Assembly: GCA_019055375.1 (NCBI GenBank)
Contig: JAHQIW010000877.1
Location: 45,024-109,023, forward strand
Length of the DNA stretch: 64,000 nucleotides
DNA from: Parelaphostrongylus tenuis
Taxonomy: Eukaryota; Nematoda; Chromadorea; Rhabditida; Metastrongylidae
Direction of reading: 5' to 3'
A program made the position numbers and the translations under genes. The first letter of the stretch is position 1. The number at the start of each line of letters is the position of its first letter. Positions 43,701-54,004 of this stretch are shown in pieces. The notes under the pieces were generated by a model. The model made no database searches and had not been told where the DNA came from. It worked only from the letters and a program-made list of their open reading frames with translations.

Positions 43701-46440
43701 CAATATAGTTGAATAGAAGAGACTGCTCAATAGATAAGACAGCTAAAATTTAACTTTTGGCATTGAATTGTCTCTCGCTGAAGCGCCTTGTACTCGACCT
43801 CAGCGAACCTTGTCAAAGAGATTTATAATATATTCAACGGCTTACGGCGGCCATCAGGTCTATCACCTCAATATTGTCGCCGATTCAATCAAGCTTGCCA
43901 CCACTTTTTGAAACTGGATGTTATGAGTGATTGGTGAGCCTGAGGTCAAATTCGATCAAGTGACCGATTTGCCTGTTCTATGGCCTCCCAATCATACCGT
44001 CATAAGAGATCGTAGGTGTGAAGAGATGACATTTTGATCGCCCACCGCTGCTGAATACAACTCGATGATGGCTTTTTAAAAGATGTTTTGATTCAATTCG
44101 GCAGTATCGCACTCATTGCAGTGGTCGGCTAAACTTAGACTGATGCTCATAGGTGTTTTCTTCTGCGCAAGGTAAACGATTTTTCTCCGTGCAATCAGCA
44201 GATAAACTCCACCATCCATTCGAAGCTAACAAATCGGAGCCGGACTTCTTCAGCAGCCTAAACCTCTATTAGGTAGAGCGCACCGTTCCCAAAGTTATTC
44301 TATAAGTTTATTTCCTTTCCATCCATATGAGGGGTTTTCCAAAGGGTCATATATATGGCTCCTTCCTGAAGTATTCTATTCTATAGTGCATCTTGACGTT
44401 ACATCAGTTGTCACTGGATTTGAATTTTTTGACTGTAAAGTTTTTTCTACGTCATTTTTGCACTCGAACCCCTCTGTACATACGCAGCACTTCTAACATA
44501 TCGTTGATGTACTGTCTCAAATAGACAATGAGAACAATAAATAGGAATTCACATAGGTTATAAGATGAGTTTGGTGCTTCAGTCACTAAATTCTAATACT
44601 TATGAGTGGCAGATTATGACTTGTTGTTACACGATATCTGAGCTACTGTATCCACAACTTCTCATTGCTGGACGCTGCAAATAGCAAGTCTGATTTGCTT
44701 AATGCTGGCGGTCGCTTTTAAAGTCACATAACTCGACACTGTGATCGGAGGTGATGAATGGTCTCAGAAGATTTGACCTACAGACTTTGTTACGCTTTAA
44801 GAGGCAACTTAGCGGCCTTGTCTGTACTCACTTTTGGGACGATGATCACCATTTACATTTGGCATACGCTGTGGCAAATACATTCCAAGAACAGCTTCAT
44901 TTGTCAAAGCATTTTCGCTTTTTTTTCTCGTATTAGTATTTTCGTATGCTTCCAGGGCAAATACTTGCAAAGATAACCAAACCATGTCTCATTTTTTATG
45001 TGATAAGTACCTCGAAAAGTATCCAACGAAAGAGACGTGTAGTTGTGAATAAATCCAATCCTTCAAGTCGTTTTCAAAATTCCTTAGATGTCCAAGCCAT
45101 GCAGACGTCTTTATTAAAAACAGGAGCGATTTAGTAAGATCTGATAGGCCAGAAGAACTTGATAGGTATCATATCCTTCTTCTGAAGTCTTTGTGAAGAA
45201 CTGTGACAACCGCGTTGGTGAGCATCAGATTGTGCGAAACGACATGCTCATGTCATAGTTTTCTCGATTGAAATCGATGAAGCAAAATAATTTTTAATGG
45301 CGACCAGTATTCCAATAGTTACGTTAAGGTAGAAATATATGTGAAATTGGAAAGGTTGGCAAGGTGGAATTTGCCCTAGCCCTTGCTGCATGTGTAGTGC
45401 TTTCGTCCACAAACGCATTTACAGTTTAATAATTGTTTAATTTGTTTCGATGGCATACTTTTGTTTCAAAACACAATAGTCATAAAGAATATGATGTAGA
45501 TCGAATGAGAGAGCAGCAGGCTTTAGGTGTAGAAAAGAATAGTGCCACACTGTGATCTGTATAGCAAACATCACATAGCCTCCGGAAATAAGGTGGCTTT
45601 CTGAAAACGCAATATTAGTATTCAGTCCAAATCGGAGGTAGGATCTCTCAACGTTGCTCTCAGCAGATGTCACCAGCTAAAGATTTTTCTGCTCACACAT
45701 CGACCTATACTAGTCTTGCAATCACTTAAAACCTTGCATTCAAACATTTGGCGTTCCAAAAAAACTTAATCTGATTGTTTTGAGTGAGAACTGGCAGTAT
45801 AGATGGCCGAAACTGTCTTGGCATCTAAGAGAAGGCGTTAAGCTGACTTATGTGGACTCGCCAATCACTTGTCAGTTATCATCCCACTGCATATTTTGTG
45901 CCCATTGCACTCTGGGAGACATGAAATAGAGCTGATAATCTGGTCCACATTTTGCAGTAAATATTCAGTTATTGTGAATCTGTCCCCTGTTTCATAAAAA
46001 TTCATATTACCACTTCTTTTCTATAAAAATTCATAACCAGTTCTCTAGTACGCATTAAGGTCTTGCAAATTCATTGAGACTGAATAAATAGTCCACTATG
46101 AGAGAGCCAAGAAGACCAAAATGACTTTTTGTTGGAGTAACTGAAGCGAGGCATTTGAACAACAATTATTTCCGCACATTTAGTATTCTACCGGTGCTCC
46201 GAATCATACCGTCTTAAGTAAATCACTGGTGTGCTGAAGTAACTTCTGCATCAGCGCGCACTACTAATACAGGTCAACGATGGCTTTTTTTTACGTATCT
46301 GATTGAAGAACTTGCATTGAAGTATTTCGATATAATAAATTTATGATGCAGTATTCACTGAACTGAAATCTATGGGCGACTGGATTGATTACGTACTCAA
46401 ACGTGATATTCAACATTTATCCAAAGATTCGCACTGCAGT

Positions 46441-46788
46441 ATGCTGCAAAAAGGATACTTTTCATTGTTATGGTGCTCGTTGTAGTAGCTGGAACTGATA
46501 TCGACACATTATGATTTTCAGTAGAAGGATCTGGTCAATGCGATTCCATTTGCATGCGAAAGGTGAGACGAGTTTATTACAATCTAGCTTTGGTTACCTG
46601 AACATTTTCATTTCCGAACTGCATACATACCTGCTCACGCACATCTTCACGACAAAGATACCTGATGAACAACATTACTTCTTGAATGTTCTATTCATTT
46701 TTTTATCATAACTTTTCAGGGGCTTGGCAATGGAGAGTGCAAGGGCGCGAAACGCGAATGCTCAGCATTTTGGGATTATTCTCAATGA
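46441..46788 (+). pseudogene. CS-alpha-beta peptide paralogue 3, dead
   Basis: Exon 1 equivalent 46,441-46,562 and exon 2 equivalent 46,720-46,788. The donor gtgag and acceptor acttttcag are still good. The first cysteine codon of the pattern has become a stop (TGA at 46,512-46,514), the leader is frameshifted after the first ATG, and the fifth cysteine is Arg (CGC). Four cysteines and the GEC motif remain. Clear pseudogene. Confidence 0.8.
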
Positions 46789-46814
46789 TAATTGTTCTTG
46801 AAGTAAAGAATCAT

Positions 46815-47010
46815 AAGCTGGATTGACTTGTTGAGTGGGTAAGCATTGACGCTAGGTGGAGTCAATTGTCAAATCAAACGTAGAAAAGACTCCACTTTTG
46901 AGTTGGTATTCGCACATTTCATTGCTGCGACAAAACTTCCTACGATATTAAAACCACCGCAGATTTTGCGTCCTCAGCACACAAGCACCTCCAACGCGTA
47001 GCTAAAACAC
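46815..47010 (+). other. conserved exon-like frame, RepA copy 3
   Basis: Plus-strand equivalent of 24,440-24,250, with GGVNCQIKRRKDSTFELVFA then HFIAATKLPTILKPP. One in-frame stop near the start (gggtaagc). Third-position differences from copy 1 dominate. Confidence 0.35.
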
Positions 47011-47959
47011 TCAGCTGAAACTGGTAACCAATATCCTCTGCGTTTTTCCAAGGCTGGAAAGTTGTACGAACTTCAGTCACAAAGAGATTTACACACGTCA
47101 CTGAGTAAAGAAACGCGACATTCTGACATACAATCAATATCTAATGCACTGACTACCAAACTGAGTATACATTTTTAATTTCGGGAGCATGATTCTTTTT
47201 TGAAATCAAAGAAAGATATATTATGAAGGAGACACGTAGAAAATGAGATTATTTTACAAATATAGACAAAGACATGTAACAAGAATTGAAGTGCATACAT
47301 CTGCACAAGATGCAAGTGCCTTCAAACTTCAGATTGATCAAAAAGCAATGCCGAACGCTAACTCTTCAATCTTTGATGTGGTTAATTTCTGCTGAGAGAA
47401 TTACATCAAATGGGGCCATGAAATGCGTTTATCTTTTTTGTGTTAACTTGAAATTGCCTCAACACCTCTCTAAGACAATGCACAAGGTGCAAGAAACTTC
47501 GACAAATAATTGATATGCATGGCAATAAGTCAATGATATGGCACTGGAACGGAAATTTTCGTAAATTATTCTTGTGCTTTTGAGTCATATCATGTTATTT
47601 CTGTATTTTCGTACCGCTCCATTCGAGAACTTTTCTATGGACCTTGCTGAAATAGTAATTTGATAAGAATATGATATGATTTGAACCACTGATCTCTAAG
47701 AGCTATTCAAGAGCCTTTGCCCTACCGGGATTCAACAGTAGCACCTATCTCGATTCAGCTGATTCCTTGAGGCTATACTCCACTATGAAGGAATCGACGC
47801 TGAGCAACAAGGCACTGCAAGTCATTTAATAGATTTACTTACCATTGTAGTGACTGGCAGGCGAGATTGTAGCTTTTGAATTTATGTACGTTCCTCTCCA
47901 TTTGACCGCTTTTTATAGATCTTGCTAAAAGAATAATCTGATAATGATATATCGTGCTT

Positions 47960-48010
47960 GAGTCACTAAGCTCTAAGTGGTATACAGGTCCCATTTCGTC
48001 CTACCGCCAC
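47960..48010 (-). ncRNA. hammerhead 3' half (HHR2)
   Basis: Minus strand has GGTAGGACGAAAT, then a GGGACCTGT hairpin-like stem III and A at 47,983, with cleavage before TACCACTTAGAG. The CTGANGA half would lie in the centre of the inverted pair and is truncated. GAAA intact, 5' core missing. Confidence 0.5.
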
Positions 48011-48254
48011 TGAGGACTTCCTGCATAGCGCTTAGGCCTTAATGGCTCAATATTTGATAAATCCTTGTCAAATTATTCATTGAGCAACGACTATGAAAAA
48101 GCGGTCGAATGGAAAGGTATGATTCATTCAAAAGCCACAAGCTCGACTAGCGGTCACTGCAATGTCACGATTCCATCACCTGATTTGCAGTGACTTCTTG
48201 CTCAGCGTCGATTTCCTCACAGCGGAGTATACCTCAAAGGATCGACTAAACCGA

Positions 48255-48315
48255 AGACGGTACTACTGACGAGTCCCGGTAGGTCGAAACAGATGCCTGC
48301 ATAGCACTTAGACCT
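48255..48315 (+). ncRNA. hammerhead ribozyme (HHR2), core nearly complete
   Basis: CTGACGA at 48,266-48,272, stem II GUCC/GGUC (one U-U mismatch) with loop CGGTA, GAAA at 48,286-48,289, stem III CAG/CTG with loop ATGC, cleavage base A48,301. Stem I pairs GTACTA before the core with TAGCAC after the site at five of six positions. U16.1 is C here (CTGCA), which weakens the A15.1 pair. Other copies read TTGTA or CTGTA. Confidence 0.7.
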
Positions 48316-48345
48316 TAATGGGTCAAACCGTGATACATCCTTATC

Positions 48346-48888
48346 TGGCTTTCAGTTTTCCATCATCTATCTCTCACTTTTTCATTTGAAGCTTGAATTT
48401 CAAGCTATTAGAAAATCAAATCAAATAAACATATCAGAGGAGCCCAAAGCTAAGTGTTCCCTTCCTCGGAACCGCAGTGGGTACGAGTCCAGTGCTCACA
48501 GTTTGCTCCGCTTTCTTCGAATTACATATAAACCTCCAATAATGTGTACTATGAAAAACACGCGTTTTAGGACCTTCTGCATGTTGCTCGCTTTGTGAAA
48601 TGTTCGTGAAAACAATGCAATTCCAAAGAGTAAATTTTGCAGAAGTTTTTATGTTTTTTCGAGAATGTAGGAGCAAAGTGATGGCAATTACCTGAAAGTG
48701 GATCTGCTGTCGTAACAGTGTATGCTACTACTAATTTGTTTATGATTAGCACATTGTGTACAAAAGCGTTTAGTATCTGAATAGAAATGAACATTCGACT
48801 TGGATCACTGCAGCTCTAAGGAAGGCGAAGGTGGCTAGACATTAGTTAAATCCCTTCAGTTTTGTTTTTGCCACACTTTTTGGATATG
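48346..48888. other. unassigned sequence
   Basis: No feature recognised. It ends at the target site of the RTE insertion. Confidence 0.4.
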
Positions 48889-48901
48889 TCCGCACCCCAT
48901 T

Positions 48902-49899
48902 CACCTGTCACCTGTCACCTGTCGTCCCGTTGATCGTCGAGTGACTCGAGCGGGTACCAGCAACTCTTCCATTTTTCCCTATCGCGTGCAAGAGTAGCCC
49001 AGTGGGTCCTCCTTGCTCTAGGAATTCGCTGAGCATCATATCTTTCTTCCATCGCTTTCGTGAAGAAATCGGACCAACGGGTCAGTGGTCTTCCTTTAGA
49101 GCGCTTGACGTCCCGAGGAATCCAGTCGGTAACGGCTCTCGTCCATCGGTTGTCGTTGAAGCGCATCACGTGTCCGGCCCACCTTATTTTCGATATCCTG
49201 GCGTGTAGAACGGCGTCTCTGATTTTCGATCGTTGACGTAGGTCGGAAGTTCGGATCCTTTGTCTCATTTGCGAAATACGAGATACTCCTAGCATCGACC
49301 TTTCGACTGCGCGTTCGATAACGGCAAGTGATCTTTTATCCTGCTTACGTAGCGACCAGGTTTCTGCTGCATACGTTAGGGCAGGGATAATTGTCGAGTC
49401 GAAAAGGTGGGCACGGAGTCGGATGTTCTTTGTCCTCTTCACTACATCTTCGATGCTCTTAAACGTTCCCCAAGCCGCTCGTTTCCTCCTGCTCAACTCT
49501 GGGGCTAGGTCGTTCATCATGTTGATTTCACGACCTAGATAGATGTAACTGGAGCATTCGGAAATTGTCGTTCCGTTGAGCGTGAATGGGGCATTAGAAA
49601 CCCATCCGTTCCTCATGAACATTGTTTTCGTTAGATTCAGTTGAAGACCGATCTTTCCACAGGCGTTATCGAAATCAGTCAACATTCGTTCCGCTTGGCT
49701 GATGTTTGGTGTTATGAGAACGATATCGTCAGCAAAGCGAAGATGGTTTAATTGTCGACCGTCAATTTTCACTCCCATTTCGTCCCATTCTAATGTTCGC
49801 ATGACGTTTTGTAGGGTGGCAGTGAATAGTTTTGGCGATATTGTATCGCCTTGTCGAACCCCTCTTCTTACGTCAATGGTGATATTGTTGTAGAATGGA
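48902..49899 (-). mobile_element. RTE-clade LINE insertion, young, 5'-truncated (copy 6)
   Basis: 998-base element bounded by a perfect 12-base target-site duplication ccgcaccccatt (48,890-48,901 and 49,900-49,911). The 3' end, read on the minus strand, has three tandem acaggtg words. The 5' end is cut inside the RT domain just before YNNITIDVRRG. Intact duplication plus open frame indicates a recent insertion. Confidence 0.9.
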
Positions 49900-49946
49900 C
49901 CGCACCCCATTATCCTTCTATAAATGCCAGCCATTTCACACGTCAC
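48915..49946 (-). CDS. RTE reverse transcriptase C-terminal part, open frame (343 codons)
   Basis: Longest open frame in the window. Residues 1-17 come from flanking DNA and the target duplication. RTE coding starts around residue 18. DVRRGVRQGDTISP is at 25-38, the catalytic FADD at 71-74, then the thumb, the connection region (RAAWGTFKSIEDVVKR) and the zinc-free RTE tail ARISKIRWAGHVMRFNDNRW near 253-272. RT fingers and the endonuclease are missing, so it cannot transpose on its own and is not a host gene. Only this copy has no frameshift, so it is a good template for judging the others. Confidence 0.9.
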   Translation of the reverse strand: MTCEMAGIYRRIMGCGPFYNNITIDVRRGVRQGDTISPKLFTATLQNVMRTLEWDEMGVKIDGRQLNHLRFADDIVLITPNISQAERMLTDFDNACGKIGLQLNLTKTMFMRNGWVSNAPFTLNGTTISECSSYIYLGREINMMNDLAPELSRRKRAAWGTFKSIEDVVKRTKNIRLRAHLFDSTIIPALTYAAETWSLRKQDKRSLAVIERAVERSMLGVSRISQMRQRIRTSDLRQRSKIRDAVLHARISKIRWAGHVMRFNDNRWTRAVTDWIPRDVKRSKGRPLTRWSDFFTKAMEERYDAQRIPRARRTHWATLARDREKWKSCWYPLESLDDQRDDR

Positions 49947-50159
49947 TTGGATTAGTTTGATCTATGTTTATACATTTCAAATTTCTACTGAGGAGAGCAT
50001 CGATTAAGAATGGAAGCACATGTCCAGCTCGGTAATCAGTATATCTTGCTATATGAAACTCTCTGAGAATTAAGAGATGATTATTGTGGTTGATGCTACG
50101 TTGAACTTTGTTTATAGAATCTGATAACATATCTTGGGCCTAACACGAAGTCCACTATG

Positions 50160-50226
50160 ACACATATACAGTGCTAGACACGTGTTTCGGCACTACAATC
50201 TCATCAGTTGCACGGTGCCTTTCGGT
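50160..50226 (-). ncRNA. hammerhead ribozyme (HHR1), core complete
   Basis: Minus strand CTGATGA (50,207-50,201), a weak stem II, GAAA, ACAC/GUGU, and GUC as cleavage triplet (before TAGCAC). Stem I GTGCAA/TAGCAC pairs at five of six positions with bases that differ from other copies, so pairing is kept by compensating change. Solitary unit. Confidence 0.7.
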
Positions 50227-50960
50227 TCCGCCAACCCTTTGTAGGTAAATAACAAGCTATGAGAGATCGACTGTTGGTCACCGTATTGCCGGTGGATTTT
50301 GTCACCTGACATGTGGTGATCTATTTATCCGGCGCCGATTCTTTTGTATGTAGGTTTTATGTTCGTAGTTGCATGTATTTAGTTTATAAAGCTTTTTAAG
50401 GATGTGATCAACATGAATTATATTAGCTTGACCGCTTTCATAGAAGTTGATGTGATGTTACAGATATACCTAATGACTTTGAGTGATGTGCAACACTTTA
50501 ACATCAGGACAAACTCAATCCCGCATTGCACCCATTTCGGGGACACGTGCTTATCAAGGTATACTACCAACGTCCGTTTTGCCACCACTCTTTCTACGCT
50601 GCAGCGCATCATTCTACCAGCAGCCAACTGCGAAGGATTCGGCTAGGAGAGCCATATCGACATTGATTTCAGTTACATGCCTCAAAAAAAGGCGTTGATT
50701 AAAGGGATTTCCTCGCAACCACGTGTACCCACTATCTGTCAGTGTAACTAAGACAGATGCTTGTGAGGCTTTTCAAGGCAAATCGTTGACGGTTTGGTTG
50801 CTAGCAGACTGATTCGTCATAGGATACAAATAGTGGTGGCAAGACAGGCGTAGGTAGGAAAGTTTTTGAGCACGTGCCCCCAGAAAGATTGAAATGTTGA
50901 TTCGAGTCCCTCCCAACGTCAGAGCTTTGCTCATCAATCAACTTCTCAAAATAGCCACTG
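50227..50960. other. unassigned sequence
   Basis: Nothing recognised. The open frames 50,404-50,646 (+) and 50,418-50,627 (-) overlap each other and have no motif. Confidence 0.35.
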
Positions 50961-50964
50961 TCCA

Positions 50965-51640
50965 TCATTACTTGATAAGTGCCTCAAAAATTATCCAACG
51001 AAAGAGACGTGTAGTTGTTAATAAATTCTACCTTTCAAATCATTGCTAAAGTTCTTTAGACGTCCAAGCCATGAAGACTCTATGGTTAAAAGCAGGAGCG
51101 GTCTAGCTAGATCTGATAGGCCAAAAGAACGTGATAGGTATCATATCCTTCTTCTGAAGCCTTTGTGAAGAACTGTGAGAACTGTGTTGGTGATCATCAG
51201 ATTGCGCGAAACGACGTACTTATATCATAGCCTTCTCGATTGAGATCGATGAGGCGAAATAATCTTCAATCCTATTCAGGTGGCGACCGATCCAATAGTC
51301 GCGTTAGTTCAGGAATATATGTAATATCGAAAACTTTGGCAAGAAAGAATTTTTTCCTAGCCCTTACTGCTTATGTAGTGTTCTCGACAGCTCCACAAAC
51401 GCATCTACAGTGTCATCATCGTTTAGTTTGTCTTAATGAGATAATTTTGTTTCAGAACACACTAGTCATAAAGTATATGATGTAGATTGGATGAGAGAGC
51501 CGCAGTTGTTGGGTGTAGGAAAGAGTAGCGTCACATTGCGATCTGTTTCGGAAATTTAACATAGCTTCCGAATGTAAGGCAGCTTTTCGAAAGCTCTATA
51601 TAAGTATTCTACCCAATCTCCCACCGCTGCTTTCAGTACA
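50965..51640 (-). repeat. RepA segment, copy 5 (partial)
   Basis: Matches 45,000-45,660 of copy 3 in the same orientation (ccaacgaaagagacgtgtag at 50,997 and 45,022). It contains the middle part that copy 1 lacks. No peptide gene is present. Confidence 0.75.
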
Positions 51641-52034
51641 TGCCGATTACTTTGTTTACATCCTGACAGGATATTGTAAGCCTTTTATGCGATCTGACAT
51701 GGTATTGTTTGGGCAAAACGTGCGCTTCGGCTTTTTCATGTCGAGCTTCATCTATAGCAAGGCCTTTCCAATCAGCCAGTCCCCTACATATACGTCTAGC
51801 ACTAAAAGTGCCATATCAGAACTCGTTAGAAATCTAATGCTGTCAGGATGTGATAAATTTTAATCGAGATCTCAAAAAAAAACAATTGAAATTATTTATG
51901 CCTTATATACTTTTGGCGTTTTCTAGCAACTGACTAAATTATAAAATAAACATTAAGCGATTGATTTGCTTAGCTGAAAATTTATGGTTCTGTGGGCATA
52001 GATTATAACTTTACCAGGAAGTGACTGAACTGAA

Positions 52035-52100
52035 AGTTACCGTGCTACTAATGAGTCTGAAATGCCGAAACACGTGTCATGCGTTGTATAGGTTCCCATG
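52035..52100 (+). ncRNA. hammerhead ribozyme relic (HHR1)
   Basis: CTAATGA (52,048-52,054, G5 to A), stem II region, GAAA (52,067-52,070), ACAC/GUGU, GUC with cleavage after C52,078. G5A should inactivate it. Confidence 0.6.
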
Positions 52101-52104
52101 ACAG

Positions 52105-53250
52105 CCGTCATGAAAGGCTTGAAAGTGCTATCAGAGTGTCTGTTATCATTGTATTGCGAAGCAAATTAACTTACAATGTAGGCATGGAGCTCTTTCCGAT
52201 GGGTCTCAGAACGTTTTGCTGTGTTCATCCCCTCTTCCTCATATTCAGTTCATTGATGGATTGCATTGAGCGCCCTGTAACTTCACTCAATGTAATGCTG
52301 TAGTATGCCATGGGCGATTGGAAAATTACGTATTTTGAACTAATGGAAAAAAGCATGGTACTACTGTATGAGGGTTGGTGTTTTCAAATGCGAACCAACG
52401 AAGCAATGCAGTTGTATTTCATCCTTCAAATAAATTTGAATTTCTTTCGTCTCTTCGCCTACTTTCAACAAAGCATTGATGAACACTGCAATACTGAACC
52501 ATTTGTTAGCGGTAATAAAGATTTGTTATAATCTGTTGAACAAAGATTTAAATTGAACAGCTGACCCCATTGTGCATATCAAGAATGCTTTTTAGTATTA
52601 TTTTGCATCACTACAAGTGGGGAACGTAATAATCAACTGCTGTTTTTGAAGAAACTTAGCAAAATGCGGAAACTCCATTTATCAAATGAAAGTGCGTTCC
52701 CAGGTATATTATGAACAACGAGAGCAAATGAAAAGTGTTCGGAAAGAGGAACTAGCAGTAATAAAAATCTGTGTGGAAAACTTATTTGCCCCTTCAAAGG
52801 CTTCTACCATCTTTGACATTCTCACGCAATTGAACATTTCATTTGGTCGAGAAAAACCAATGACTCCTTTTTGCAGTTGTTTTAGGTGAGGATCGCAAAC
52901 GTATAAAAATGATACGTTGCACTCAGTCCTTACTAAAAGCACAAAGGTGCATAATCAACTTTTGTTCGCGAAGAAAAACTGCTAAGCGCCTAAATTAGAA
53001 ATGAAGAATTCGAAATCTCATAAGCCTGCCCCGTCAAAGTGCGAAAAGTGCGACGTATGCTCGCAAAGTTTAATATTCGCGAGCAGGCTGTTGAAACTGC
53101 ATTATGATTATATATGCATATATTTATAAACATATATATTATGCTGTATCTGAGGCTCCCACACATATACGGGCAAGATGCAAAGAAAGTTATGTCAATT
53201 TTTTTCAGACATTTTAGAAGCCAAAACACTGCATCAACAAATACATTCAT
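52105..53250. other. unassigned sequence
   Basis: No element recognised. The open frames 52,310-52,531 and 52,686-52,889 (+) have no motif. A short (ATAT)-rich patch is at 53,108-53,142. Confidence 0.35.
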
Positions 53251-53259
53251 TCGTTTGAA

Positions 53260-53760
53260 GGATTGATAGCGGTTGTATTAGATCAACTTTCATAACAGTA
53301 AAGAAAGAAGGTTACAACGAGTTTTCTAAACTACCTCTTTGGCCATTATAAATTTATGGAGACGCTTGCGAAAATTTTTAGCGATGCTCGCACCCGTTTC
53401 CACCGTAGTTTAGTCCCAAGCGCCTGTCAAAGCCGTTTATGGCGCTTTCACAGTAGTGTATTGAGTAGCAGAAACTTTTTGCTACATTATGGACTACACG
53501 GAAATATTCAGTGGGTTGAGATCTGGCTTGTGTGACGACTAAATGTGCTAGTTCCAAAATCCTGGGAGCAGCTCGACAGATGGCGATCGTCGAACAAGCG
53601 TAATGCGCAGAGCCCACTCTTCCTCAATCGCAAATCCGTCGGCGCCAAAATGGTGGCTCCACTATGCCTCTTAAAACTTGCTGCTGGTAGCTGGAACCGA
53701 GAAAGCAGCTGTGTTGAGCGAAAAGTATTCAGATGTGCAACACAGTTTTGATTTTCCTCT
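53260..53760 (-). pseudogene. Tc1/mariner-superfamily transposase C-terminal relic
   Basis: Minus strand reads HHFGADGFAIEEEWAL near 53,655, ELLPGFW near 53,575, then KPDLNPLNISV (53,520), followed by a stop-broken QKVSATQYTTVKAP near 53,475 and RKRLHKFIMAKEVV near 53,350. The PDLNPxD block is the hallmark after the second catalytic Asp of Tc1/mariner DDE/D enzymes. Several stops. It repeats the PDLNP region of the next entry, so it is a separate copy. Confidence 0.75.
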
Positions 53761-54004
53761 TACAGCGCGTTGAGGAATGTCTTTCCAAAATCAAGCGCAC
53801 CATTTTACTTAGGATTTAACTTATCGAATGATTATTGAAGGGCCATGGCTTGGTGATAATTGTGCGAAATCCATCCATGTTCATCTGTAAGGTATACGGG
53901 CCGCATGTGAAATGCAGTCCTGATTTCAGTATTTCAGCTCACTAATAAGTTTTTTGGGAAACCAAGGACACTCTTGAAATTCTCGGAACTTGTGCCAATT
54001 AATA

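Larger units (their letters stand above)
42490..47770 (-). repeat. RepA segment, copy 3 (inverted, near full length)
   Basis: Reads as the reverse of RepA: 42,490-45,300 equals 29,470-26,690 of copy 1 (for example atgagccgagatggtgaaat at 43,449, mirrored at 28,545). 45,840-47,770 equals 25,450-23,540. The middle 45,300-45,840 is also in copy 5 (51,290-51,660) but is missing from copy 1. Placed back to back with copy 2. Confidence 0.85.
47700..48345. mobile_element. HHR2 ribozyme units, head-to-head pair
   Basis: Minus unit 47,706-47,982 (277 bases between the two cleavage points) and plus unit 48,026-48,301 (276 bases) mirror each other about 48,004. Shared inner words are ggaatcgacgctgagcaaca (47,791) and its mirror gctcagcgtcgatttcc (48,213). 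Each is one ribozyme-to-ribozyme monomer plus the tail of a neighbour, the layout of a partial tandem dimer. Confidence 0.75.

Noticed and set aside
48915..49946. A 343-residue host gene
   Set aside because: It is the C-terminal part of an RTE reverse transcriptase bounded by a target-site duplication.
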